Source of the DNA: Glandiceps talaboti | Lineage: Eukaryota > Hemichordata > Enteropneusta > Spengelidae | Assembly (NCBI RefSeq): GCF_964340395.1 | Contig: NC_135565.1 | Location: 23,500,929-23,564,928, forward strand | Direction: 5' to 3' | Length of the DNA stretch: 64,000 bases | Shown: positions 46,902 through 58,129 of the stretch, one piece after another | Position numbering within the stretch: the first letter of the stretch is position 1 | Layout of the letters: each line of letters begins with the position of its first letter | Translations under genes and position numbers: made by a program | The notes under the pieces: generated by a model | Told to the model about the DNA's origin: nothing | Database searches by the model: none | Seen by the model: the letters and a program-made list of their open reading frames with translations, nothing else

Positions 46902-47195
46902 ATTACAACCAAACTAGAGTGACTATAGAGTTTCAATTAGATGACACAGTGTTTTTGACATGTCTCACAATGACGGTGCTGCCAAATTGAAACTATAAAA
47001 TCTCTCTGGTTTGGTAGTAACATTGTGCTGCCAAATTGAAACTATAAAGTCTCTCTGGTTTGGTAGTAAAAAAAATTGTGCTGCCTAATTGAAACTCTAC
47101 AGTCTCTCTGGTTTGGTACATTGTGCTGCCAAATGGAAACTATACAGTCTCTCTGGTTTGGTAGTAAAAAACATTGTGCTGCCAAATTGAAACAT
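46902..47195. repeat. ~50-bp array with one inverted founder-like copy
   Basis: Five direct units from about 46976, each gtgctgccaaattgaaacta then agtctctctggtttggta, with A-rich joints of variable length. Just upstream, 46902-46948 (attacaaccaaactagagtg, then gagtttcaatta) is an inverted diverged copy of the same unit. The array ends in a T(12) run at 47195-47206. Confidence 0.88.
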
Positions 47196-47206
47196 TTTTT
47201 TTTTTT

Positions 47207-48579
47207 GAGATTGCACAGTAATCAGCAAGTCCCATTTAATGGCTCCATGCATAAAAATAACAAACCATTGCATGTCAGAGGGCTCTGCTATCGCGTCTCA
47301 CAGTTTGGATAAAAGCAACAAAAATATGGACTGTTAACAAGTACATGACAATAGAACTTGATGAAACCACTGAAAAAAAACGTACCTGTGTTAAGTGTGT
47401 TTTTGATAGAAGTCAATGAATTTAACGATGACACACACGTTGCTATCAATTATCCGCTGATTCTGTCTTCTTAAAGTAAACATAACATCCCGAGGCTGTG
47501 ACAAATGTTCTACGTTATTTTCTTCAGATGTTGTTGATGTTTTGTCTGAAGGAAATCAGGAGAATAAATTGAGAACACTGCTGAGGTGATTACAAGTCGC
47601 TGCACTGGAGGAAAGTAAACCTACTGTAATGATTAACAATGCTTTAACAAGAGAGCTCTTCAAGTTGTCTAAGATAAAACTATTTATGATAGGGGGGACT
47701 GCTAGGTCAATGAGGGACGCATTTCAAGATAACATCTTTACATGCTAGAAAGTAAATGATTAAGTTACATTTCAGAGTATTAAAAAAAACTAACATTTTT
47801 TATTCTAATTGCTTTGAAATCTACACTTGATGTTGTTTGACACAGCTACACTTTAAATCATCATATTACCATATAATAGTCACCATGGTAACACATATGG
47901 AGATTAGGTAACAATTTAATTGAGGATGTAATTCTGTATCATATGCACATCAATAGACATTAATTAACACTAATTAACAACTACCAATTCCTTTGTCTTT
48001 TCTCTGTCATTTTTAACACCAAATTAATGAAGCTATTTTCACATCAAGGCTATACTGTTATAACATGTTAAAACTTGTGGATATACTAACATCAACAAAT
48101 ACAATGTCTCAAGTTCATTATTATATACACTGAGTAGTTTAACGGCTTAAATTCTAGCTGATAAAATGATGCGCTCTTTATCTGGTGTAATCAACCATGT
48201 AATTCTTATTATATGCATGGACTAATCCTTGGGGTTGGTTTTTAACAAGTACACCAGTGTATGTTATAGCGTTAATGAAACAGGAACACCTTGACATATC
48301 CTGTGAACTAGAATAATACAATGTAGTCATACTGTATAACAAACAAAGTGAGTGAGAGCACTTTAAAATGTGAAAATGAGAAATATTTAACTTGTTTCAT
48401 TTATGTTAATTAATAAGTTTGAACTTTGATAGATGTTTAGAGTCAAGAAAAGGATTGCATGCCTTCTTTGATGAAACCACTATGTAGAATCTCTTGATCT
48501 CAAAAGAGATATTATTTTAAGAATTTATAGGAAAGACAGATAGCACATTTTTTTTTTTAACCTAAATTGTATTTTGATT
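47207..48579. other. unassigned AT-rich stretch
   Basis: No array, RNA gene or recognisable coding sequence. Confidence 0.5.
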
Positions 48580-49120
48580 ATCTATCCATGTTAAAAATCA
48601 ATATCAGAATTTCAATATCAGAAAACTTGAAATATTTCCTAACTATTGGTTGTTACTTCACATCATGTGTGAAAACATGTGTTCTTATCAATATGTTACA
48701 TAATGTCAGCTAATATACCAACATCACACCACAATTTAAAACACTTGCTGGTACTTTCTGTATGCAACGGAAGGTAAAAATCATACTCACTCACAGGACA
48801 CCTTCTATGTCAGTTTAAAAGTTTCACAGTAGTCACATGACCTGACATATGCTACTTTTATCCATGTTAGAAATAAAATAAAGAAAACTTGAAATATTTC
48901 ATAATTAGTGGTTGTTATTTTATATCATGTGTGAATACACGTGTTGTTATCAATATGTTATACCATGTGAACCAAAATCAATGCATGATGTAAAACACTT
49001 GCTGGTATTCTCTATATTCAAATGAATTTTTAAAGATTATTTCCCATCCACAGAATACCTACTATGTCGGTATCAAACTTCTACTGGTAGTCACATTGCA
49101 TGTCACATGTTATTTTCAAT
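48580..49120. repeat. ~260-bp tandem duplication, diverged
   Basis: Pairs of blocks: tatccatgtta (48583, 48859), aaaacttgaaatatttc (about 48622, 48883), atcatgtgtgaa, gttatcaatatgtta, aaacacttgctggta (about 48740, 48995), ctatgtc and tagtcaca. Internal offsets vary from about 255 to 276 bp through small indels. Confidence 0.85.
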
Positions 49121-50283
49121 TTACGTGAGAATAGAAAAGGACTTGGTTTCCATGGGCTCACAAATGTCAGAAATGAAAAATCCTTGGACAGAATTGCCCC
49201 AAGGAGAGAGTTCAGAAATCCAGATAGAGTGTGGTCCAAACCATTCATTTCTAGTGTATTGTAAGTATCACAATAGAATATAACATTTTAAATTTGTTTA
49301 TCAATTGTCTCTTGAAGAAATAATGGTATTAGAGATAACAATATAGTGATTCAAAAATTAGTTTTGTTAATATATTTTCATAAAAGTTTGCCAATGTTTT
49401 TTTTGTTATGGGTGTTTAAGTAGGTAAAAATCTATCATAGTTCCTAACTCACTTTACCAGGGTTCCCAAGCAAAATTTGGTATAATACAACATGCCTGGT
49501 ATTCAGCTTTGTGCTACAGCAGAATGTGAACAATAGCACTGAATATTCAAACCATATTTAATTCAGAAATGTGTAATAGGGTGGCCAAAATTCCTCCAAA
49601 ACATCCACGCAACTGCAGTGTTAAGAATATAAACTAATGTGTATTACCGGTATTGAGAATATGGTCAAAAACTGTCAGCTATAAAAAATCTCATCTCATT
49701 GTAACCTCAATTTATGCTTACAATATTAGTATGTGAAGATTTGAAAATCAAAAGAACGTTTATAAACAGATAATCAGATATTTCGCAACTGTGTTGTCAT
49801 TGGCTCTAATCTAAACAACAATAACAACAACATTTATTGACAACTATCTATTGACATAATTAACAATTATCATCTATTTGCTATAATTATCAACCATTCA
49901 GCAAAGTAGTAACTTTACCAATGCAAGGTGGTAAACATTTCTTAGCACTTTTGCTTTTGTAGTTTAATGATGTCCAATTTTTCGAAAGGGACCAAACATA
50001 ATTAGTGACACTACCATACTGGTCTGTAACTTACTCTCATTAACAGACTTTGTTTTCTTAAAGACCACTCTTCGTAGTCTTTAGTTTTCTTAAAGACACT
50101 ATCTACTGTCAATGAAGATTTTACATTGTCCATCAAGTCCTTTGTAATGCAGGACTTAGGAATGTAATGTTTCATTGAATACTGTTTACTACCTGTATAA
50201 TGTATTCCATCCTACTGAAAATGTGTCTGTATTGTTGTGAAATCAAAGAACTAAACTTGAGAAACATGGACCCCTGCTGCATT
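49121..50283. other. unassigned AT-rich stretch
   Basis: No array, RNA gene or recognisable coding sequence. A local echo of cttaaagac near 50058 and 50091 is minor. Confidence 0.5.
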
Positions 50284-50316
50284 ATACCTCAGACCATCTC
50301 TATAGTGGTCTGAAAT
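50284..50316. repeat. single hairpin, CCTCAGACCAC family
   Basis: acctcagaccatctctatag then tggtctga: a solo copy, worn in the loop, of the hairpin repeated at 37749-37875. Confidence 0.8.
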
Positions 50317-50394
50317 TTATACCATGTAGGTAGAAAGTCTTTGATTCTACCGCCATCATTATACTCTGCCACTTATAACGCTAAAGATAAAAAA

Positions 50395-51330
50395 ACTTTC
50401 AGTTATTCTTTACTTGATGACACCTGCTGATCTGGTATAGTATGGTCGGTAACGTTTATCTCTTTGTTGATTAAAATAGCAGTTTGTCCACATAACTTCA
50501 GCGGATAGAGTTTTTATGAGATTTGATATGAAAACTTTCAATTATTTCTGATCAACAACAAATGCTGATTATGTATATTATGGTCGGTAACTTTTATCTC
50601 TGTTGGAGTTTGTCCACATTGAGTTCGCTGATAGAATGAGTTTATACAAAGTTTTTATGAAAAACTTTTTTATTTTTTCTGACCCAACACCTGCTGATCA
50701 GTTGTATTGTGGTCGGTGTGTTTCATCTCTACAGGTCACATTTTGCCAAAAAAAAGAAGTTTGTCCGCATAGGGTCAGCTCATAGAAAGTTTGTATAGAC
50801 AAAAACCTTCTATTACTACTACTAGTGCCTGTTGTCCGATCAACTCACAGGTTTATTGTAGACACGGTACCTTTTATCTGAGACTGGAATTGGGTCTCAC
50901 ATTTCGTGGATCGAAAACCCTAAAGTTCACATCACATCACAGCACCAATCAATTGTAACCAACGAAAACTATTTTTATTTCTGACTTGACACCTACTGAT
51001 CACGTGTATTGTGGTCAGTATCACGTGCAGTCACATACTGTGTCAGAAGGTACATGTATCTTTGCGGTTAGATACTATTCTGTTGATAAAAATGGGAGCT
51101 AGTTTGTCCACATCGGGTCAACAGACAAAAGGAGTTTCTATTCAGGATTTTAGATGAGAAATTTCTGTTACTATATTTCAAATCAGATATCTGCTAATCA
51201 GGTGTATTATTTACCATGACAGTAACTTTGATCTGTTGAAGAGATGTTTGCTCACATTATGTCAGCTAACAGAAAGAGTAACTTTTCGTTTTCATGTCGT
51301 ACATGCAAGTGTTCATATCACTTGAAACTT
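50395..51330. repeat. decayed ~140-190-bp satellite, about six units
   Basis: Ordered landmarks are aactttcagttattc-like, gacacctgctgatc, tatggtcggtaac, ttttatctctgttg and agtttgtccacat, then a g.tcagc.gatagaa block. Tggtcggt-type anchors fall near 50444, 50581, 50710, 50858 (weak), 51013 (tggtcagt) and 51207 (weak). Units differ greatly, so the array is old. It contains the 60-codon frame 50603-50785, an artefact. Confidence 0.8.
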
Positions 51331-52326
51331 CTCAGAATACTAAAAGAGTGCAGAAAAGTTATAGCATAGCAATATAAGGTGAGATCCCATGTTATATTAT
51401 ACATTGATTACAAATAGCCATTGAATTCTTGAATTGTTTTACAGTATAACACCTAATTAATGTACCATTTATTTATACAACAATAAACCATAAAACTCAT
51501 TGATCATTAACTCAATCTACTGCAGAATTGACAATATGGTGTTTATTTCAATTACACTATGGGTAATTATAGATTGCATGGTTGCCATAGAGACCAGCTT
51601 GTGACTATACTAACCAACCAATTAACACTTAGTGATACTGTCAAGTTTGTCTGGCAGCTACTTCAAATACATCCTGTGTGACCTTTGAACTTTTGATGAT
51701 AGAAATGTCAAGTAGCACTCTTACATTGTAGAACTGAATAATCCTGTCTGAACAATATCTATAAAACACAACTCTGTTGTTCTACAAAAGACATGGTAAA
51801 CTGTATTACAAGTAATTTCTGACAGTATTTATTGTCATTCATAGCAGATGTTATAGTGACACTTACAGTACAATGTACAACTGTAATAATTTCCTTATAT
51901 TATAATATCAACAATTTCAATACAGACATATCATTACCAATACATACTTATTTAATTTTTGACATAAAAGATAGAAACAGGGATAGTTTTGATAAAACCT
52001 CATTGACTAAGTATATGTAGATATCTAACACCTGTAGTGACAATTAAAGTGTGAAAACATCAGTTTTAAGTGATATAATATGATGATCAAATCAGGTGTG
52101 AAAGTTTGAACTGATAGCAGTTGTTACCATGATCACCATGGAAGATTCCATATCAAGACAGGGAAGGAAGCCTCAACGTCTGAGATAATACCTAGAATAT
52201 TCTTTGTAGTGAGATGAAAAACTGTGATTGCTAGTCTAATTTTGTAAAATTCAGTATAGATATATGTTACAATTTACATATCTAAATATGGTGATATTTT
52301 TGAAGTGCAGGTGTGTAGGAGAGGGA
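51331..52326. other. unassigned AT-rich stretch
   Basis: No array, RNA gene or recognisable coding sequence. Confidence 0.5.
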
Positions 52327-52589
52327 TGGGGGGAGGGGGTTGTAATGCTATATGGGGTAGGGGGTTGTAATGCTATATGTGGAGGGGTTGTAACGCTATA
52401 TGGGGAGGGGGGTTGTAATGCTATATGGGAGAGGGGTTGTAATGCTATATGGGGAGGGGGGGTTGTAATGCTATATGCGGAGGGGTTGTAATGGTATATG
52501 GGAGAGGGGTTGTAACGCTATATTGGGGGGGGGGGGGTTGTAATGCTATATGGGGGGGGGGGGTGTAATGCTATATGGGGGAGGGGGTG
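52327..52589 (+). repeat. G-rich 24-29-bp minisatellite, ten copies
   Basis: Unit tgtaatgctatat followed by a variable G run (ggggagggg to 13 straight G at 52525-52537). Length variation is confined to the G run. The plus strand has many G-quadruplex-capable runs alternating with AT-rich gctatat. Confidence 0.96.
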
Positions 52590-53709
52590 TATGAATGATC
52601 TTTGAATCATTATCTTACAGTTTTACAACAAATCAATTTTCATTTCCCCAAATATATTTTAACACGAATCCCATACAGCTAAGTAAAATAATATACACTG
52701 TAGCGGCATTGGGAATGTCAGTAACAGAAAGGGGAGTTCAGGTAAAAGTTACAGTTTCCATGTATATGTAGAGAACCCAGTAAAATGACTGAAGAACTGA
52801 GCTAAATTTTACCTTGGAGTAATTTTACTGACAGTATAATTATTCCAAGATTTGACTTATTTGTCACCCTGAACATTAACCTGGATGCTGTGATAAATAT
52901 GTAAACATTTTATAAATTGTTACAATGTTCATTCACAAGAAATCTGGTTATATGTAATTCATATTGATATAACCACATGCTACAAGTTTCTTATCGAAAA
53001 ATGTTTTGTAATAACATGTGTTATGGCACGTGATTTAATGGAAAATATATCATACCCACATATTAGCTAGATTTATGAATGACATCTAATGAATGCATTT
53101 AAAATAAATAGTTTGAGGTCAGATACTGACAGCTTTGTAAAAGTACAATCTGAATGAAACTTGTAGCACCCCTGCTAATATACCTGTTGGGAGTCTTAAT
53201 ACACTATATTCAGTGGACTCTGTTGATTAGCTCCACTTTGTAATGGTTACTGGTAAACCAACACATCTTAACCCATGTGATGGTAGAGACAGTATGACAT
53301 GGATTGCCATTACTGTCTGGTCAGCAAAGTGTTAAAAACAAACTTTTAGGTTTTTTTTTTGTATTTTCTGAGAGAAAACTGATAGTCTTTGTCCTGTGTA
53401 CAAAATGATAGCATGGGTGTGAAGGGTATCTTGCATACAAGTTTAGGGTTCTATGTATCACAGACCCTGGAGTTTACTCAAGGATGTGTGAACGGATCTA
53501 TACTTTACCATGTATAACCCAACCATGGAAGTATCACCGTGGCTGATACTTTTATGGTCCAATAATGGTATAAAATAACTTTCAAGTTCAACTTTCTTTC
53601 ATGATCTTTCATGTAAGTATTAAAACTTTACATTGTTAGTGAGAACAGGTGGTTTTGTGTGAACCTGCACGCACACAAATATCCTGCAGAGAAGGGAGCA
53701 TAAATTTCT
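52590..53709. other. unassigned AT-rich stretch
   Basis: No array, RNA gene or recognisable coding sequence. Confidence 0.5.
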
Positions 53710-53948
53710 TTATCACACGGCTACACTCCGTCCACCAATCAGGGTACAGGATTGCCGTAGATTATAAGCCATAACCCACTCTTCACTAGTGCCACCTGAC
53801 AGACTTGGAATACATGCAAATTCTATTGTTATCGCCGTGGTGATAAGTAAGATAATGAACTCGTTTGGTTGATTATGCGTCAAACACTCGGGGCTACGCC
53901 CCCTCGTGTTATAACGCATAATCAACCAAACTCGTTCATTATCTATCA
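53710..53948. mobile_element. composite MITE-like element with G+C-rich palindrome
   Basis: The right half (53851-53943) is a long hairpin. Gataatgaac(tc)gtttggtt then gattatgcgt pairs with 53914-53943 at 28 of 30 positions, and an inner stem (aacac..cggggc with gccccctcgtgtt) closes near 53895. The left half starts ttatcacacggc (53710-53721), matched in reverse by gccgtggtgataa (53834-53846). Another tatcac closes the right end (53942-53948). It is markedly richer in G+C and CpG than its surroundings, which suits a recent insertion. The 78-codon minus-strand frame across it is probably an artefact. Confidence 0.8.
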
Positions 53949-54198
53949 CATCTCTGTTCTGTAGTTCAGGTGTTAATTACTCTCAGGGTGGTATGTAAGA
54001 CCAGTATACATAATGGCTGGGGCAGTCTTATCTCAAACTGGTAGTGCTAGTCATACTAATGTATTGTTGGTGACTTCTTATAATGGTCTGAGCTTGTAAA
54101 CAGATGGTCTGACACGTGAATCACAAAAGAGCTGGTAATTAGTTACTTGAGCCAAACAGGGCAAAGAGACACTTCTCCATAAACATATACACACAATT

Positions 54199-54251
54199 TG
54201 TAACTTTTCACTATTGCTGTGGTTGTAACTTTTCACTATTGCTGTGGTTGT
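54199..54251. repeat. 25-bp perfect tandem duplication
   Basis: tgtaacttttcactattgct then gtggt, at period 25. Confidence 0.93.
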
Positions 54252-54599
54252 AACATGAGTAAGACTTTACAGTCTTCATAGCCCAGTTTAATAGAAGCAT
54301 TGCACTGCTACAAGCACAGCAATGGTGCAAACATTCTTGAGAATACAAAAAGCTACTAGAAAAAAGAATATAAAATTACTGATGTTTCTAATCAGTATTG
54401 CAGTAACGGCCCTTTCACCGAGGTGGAAACAAGACAACCAATCTTACATGGACCAAACAATATACCATGACATATAGGAAAAATCACTGTAATGATATGA
54501 CTTCAATTAAATAAAATATAGTCCTTTAGCATTATTTTTACTTTTGACAAACTCTTAATTGATCTGTACTTTTATTTCAAGTCAGTGTTTTGTCGTTTG

Positions 54600-54775
54600 T
54601 TTTAACAAATGTTTTACCTTTGATGGCTTTTATGGATTATTTATTATACTGTCAGTATAATTCCTCCAAGTTGTATTTGACTGTGTAATTTAGTGTGTTT
54701 CTTTGTTTTGTGGTTTTATCTTTAGATTTGTTTGTAGCAGGCATTCTCAATAAAGATATCTTATCTTATACCTAG
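54600..54775 (+). mobile_element. possible retroposon 3' end
   Basis: T- and G-rich sequence leads to gcaggcattctcaataaaga then tatcttatcttat. An AATAAA-containing 3' end followed by a short simple tail (TATCT)n is the usual ending of CR1/L2-type non-LTR elements and their SINEs. No reverse-transcriptase remnant is seen upstream, so at most this is a short 5'-truncated copy. Inference from the tail only. Confidence 0.35.
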
Positions 54776-55152
54776 GAAAATGCTGTATTTTGATTTACTT
54801 GGTTTCCACTGGTTTCTCACACAGCTAAAAGTTTGCAAAACTTGAACTCTGCAAAATGGTACTGTATAATGGAAGCTGTCTCTTGATAACAGAGAAAAAA
54901 TTGTCATTCATGATTTAAAACTAAGTCACTGGTTTATAACCAGTTAATTAGCAGTTGTAGAACAGAACAAAAACTACCATGTGCGTTAATTAGTTATGAA
55001 GTGTGCCCTGACTTATTCCTTACTGAGTTAATGAATTATTGTAATTAACAATATGTATTAATTAACATAATGAGTCAAGAATACCTGGGGTGTTAATTTC
55101 AAAGACAAGATTACTCAAGTGAAGTATGTTTGTTTTGCCAAACAATAATGAT

Positions 55153-56020
55153 AGCTAAGTATGTATCCCATTGAGATGTTATTGTCATAAATAATGTCTA
55201 CATCAGCTGCTATTAATCCCTGACATACTGTAACCCACGTGTCAAGTTTACCATTCTATGGCCACATGCAATTATAAAATGATTGTTCTGATACTTTACT
55301 AATAATTGGCTGAAATTAGCCAAGTCTGTATCCCACAGAGATGTTATCTACATCAGCTGCTATTATTAATCCCTGACATACCATGTGTCAAGTCTACCAT
55401 TGCCACATAAAATGTTTGTCTGTATTCTGAAATTTATGACTACAAGAAACCAATTCTGTATACCGTAGAGACTATATTTGTGATAAATATTGTCTACATC
55501 ATCTACCATAATCTCTGTCACTCTGTAAGCCAACAATACTACACAATGTACCAATACAGTTATAACATATCTTTGTTTGTACTGCTGTAATAATGTTAAT
55601 GACTGCAATAGGGAACTTGCAAACCCACCATATTGAATGTTGCATCATGGGAAATGTGATAATAAATACTAATCAATTAGCATCATAACTAATAATGTTA
55701 CATTGGTTGTAACCACGAATGATCAATTCATAGTCACATTGACCATAGTGGGAGGTTTATTTTATCGGTAGCTCCAGATTAGGTATTACAATAACCACAG
55801 ATAATCCCATAGTCCTTTGCATCTGAGCATGCTCAGTCTGGATTGCTAGTTCCCAATTAGCCAAGTATGTACCCCATTGACGATTTTATTGCAATTCTGA
55901 TTGTCTATGTCAGCTAAGTTGTACCCCCACACTGTCAACCATGTGTGTCTATTGATAAAATCACCAAATGTTTGTCTGCATTTCTCTAATAAATTACTAC
56001 ATTTTAGTAGCCCTAGTTTT
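55153..56020. repeat. decayed ~160-bp repeat, four units
   Basis: agctaagtatgtatcccatt (55153), agccaagtctgtatcccaca (55318), accaattctgtataccgtag (55448) and agccaagtatgtaccccatt (55859). These are followed by tctaca(t)cagct, ccatgtgtcaa and aaatgtttgtctg-type blocks. The third is the most altered and about 250 bp of other sequence precedes the fourth. Confidence 0.75.
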
Positions 56021-56529
56021 ATTAGGTCTCATATTTCAATGGTGATTATTTTAGTTTTTATATTGCAGGTTATTAATTTCTAATCATTACAAGCCTGCAT
56101 ATAATTGGCCAGAGACACCTGAAAGGTGTACACAATATAATTGTTACTGAGTTTATTGCACTCTGTGCACCTATACAATATACATTTATAGTGATTTTTT
56201 TTTTAATTCAAATAATTTTACAGACATAGTGATATGAAATTTACCTATGGGTCTTGTAAATTTGTAAATTGAGAATGGAGAGCAGATGTTAACTAGGTGA
56301 AATATTAACTTAGATAAATATAGATATGAATTGATATCATGAATTTAGTACAGATTTTAATTGTAAATTTAATTGCATATACCATAATCAAACCACATGG
56401 GATTTTAGTCATCTACAGCTTCATACTGACAGAAGTTTCGCTTTGATTGTAACATTTTCAAGAGCAAATTAAACATTGAGAGATTTGCATACACAGAGCG
56501 GTAGCTACCATACATCATTATAATTTCAG
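56021..56529. other. unassigned AT-rich stretch
   Basis: No array, RNA gene or recognisable coding sequence. Confidence 0.5.
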
Positions 56530-57215
56530 TATATCATCCAGTGTCTATAGGTACCAACTTTAGAGACCAGGGCATACATATTCCAGGGTCACATGCTTAG
56601 TTCATAGACCAAGGGCTAAAATGTTCCATGGTTTATAGTTACACCATCTTCACACTAAACCAGTTGGAGTGTGCCAAGTTCAAGGGTTACATTAATTAAA
56701 TTCATGCAGTGGAGCATGTATGACATGTTTGACTTTTGTATGGTTATCCCATACTTCCATGGTTATCCCATACAAACCACCACTAAATTAGTGGTTTGTT
56801 GTCTGAGACAATACCAACTTTATAGACCCCCTCAGACCACCACTAAATTAGTGGTTTAGTGGTCTGAGACAATACCAACTTTATAGACCCCCTCAGACCA
56901 CCACTAAATTAATGGTGAGTGGTCTGAGACAATGTCAACTTTATAGACCACCTCAGACCACCACTAAATTAATGGTGAGTGGTCTGAGACAATGTCAACT
57001 TTATAGACCCCCTCAGACCACCACTAAATTAATGGTGAGTGGTCTGAGACAATGTCAACTTTATAGACCCCAAAGTATATTATATTCTACAGTTTACATT
57101 AACTTCATAAATCCTGGGGCATGTACATAATGTTCCACCATCACATGGTTATATCAACTTAATTCACAGACCCTTAGGTGTAGGTGATCCAAAGGTCTAG
57201 CAGGCTTACACCAAT
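56530..57215. repeat. 60-bp palindromic array inside an older decayed repeat
   Basis: Clean units of 60 bp run from about 56768 to 57072 (five copies): cctcagaccaccactaaatt, then a ggtctgagacaat-type block and caactttatagaccc. Each folds: ctcagaccac pairs with gtggtctgag, and in early units ccactaa-a-ttagtgg is a second hairpin. Flanking sequence (56530-56768 and 57073-57215) holds worn relatives (caactttagagaccagggca, catagaccaagggc, cacagaccctta), so the young array sits in an older one. The hairpin belongs to the CCTCAGACCAC family. Confidence 0.9.
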
Positions 57216-57863
57216 ATCACAGTTGTGATAACTTGGAAGTCAGTGACCCAATCAAACAGTGTGTACTTTAATGTTGTTGACAGTGAGTGCACCTGTAAAA
57301 ACACCCCGTATTATTGGATATCGACCCTTGTGGTTTGTCTGTCAATACATTTGACCCCTGTGACCTTTGCATTGTCAGAGATGACAACAAAACTAACAAA
57401 TATTGTTATTATTAACACAAGGTTTCTTAAATTATCAAATTTTTTCTGGTTAACACAGCGACTTTATAATGACCTTTGACCTTACCATTCACTTGGCCTG
57501 TCACACTTGTCACAATACTGAGGGATTTTTTTGTGTGGCTTACGGGAACTAAGATATTGGGGCTTATATTTCACCTTTTGAATGTATAAGCTTGCGCCAT
57601 AAGAAAGATGGTATATGTCATTGCTAGAAATAATACATTATTGCTAGTCGATTTTTTACTTAAATGACAAAAATAGCAGAGAAATTGTGATAAACATTGT
57701 TGCAAATGACATATATATCAACTATATACTCAAGTTACTACACAGACAATAATACACACTGGTACTATTTTGGAGCATTCTTGCAAGCCAGAACACATAT
57801 GTGGGTATGTTTTTGACTGTACCATAAAGAGGCCTGAGGCTATGATGTAATTTTGGAGAGGTG
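57216..57863. other. unassigned AT-rich stretch
   Basis: Short chance frames only. Confidence 0.5.
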
Positions 57864-58043
57864 TTAAAGTCCCAGTTTGGTTTAGAATTAAAATGTAAAA
57901 TGTACCTGTGTGAAAAAACAACAACATTTGTTTGACTGAGCTATAGAAATAGTTGGTCCAGAACAAAAGAATAATCCTATGTAAACCTTATGGCTTAACA
58001 TGGTACTAATTCAAAAACCTGGCATTGAAACATGAGCCTTTAA
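57864..58043 (+). mobile_element. TTAAAGG MITE-like element, copy B
   Basis: Starts ttaaagtcccagtttgg and ends gagcctttaa. Shares gtgaaaaaac, tttgactgagctatagaaa, ttggtcc and ataatcctatgtaa with copies A (6761) and C (61177). The best-bounded copy, about 180 bp. Confidence 0.65.
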
Positions 58044-58129
58044 AATTAACCAAGAGGAAAGTAATAACTGAAACTTAAATACAAGAAAAAAAATTTTTGT
58101 TGTAAAATGTTATTTTAATTAATACTGGA

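Noticed and set aside
53713-53949. 78-codon minus-strand frame as a gene
   Set aside because: It runs entirely through the fold-back element and ends at its edges; inverted-repeat DNA explains the open frame.
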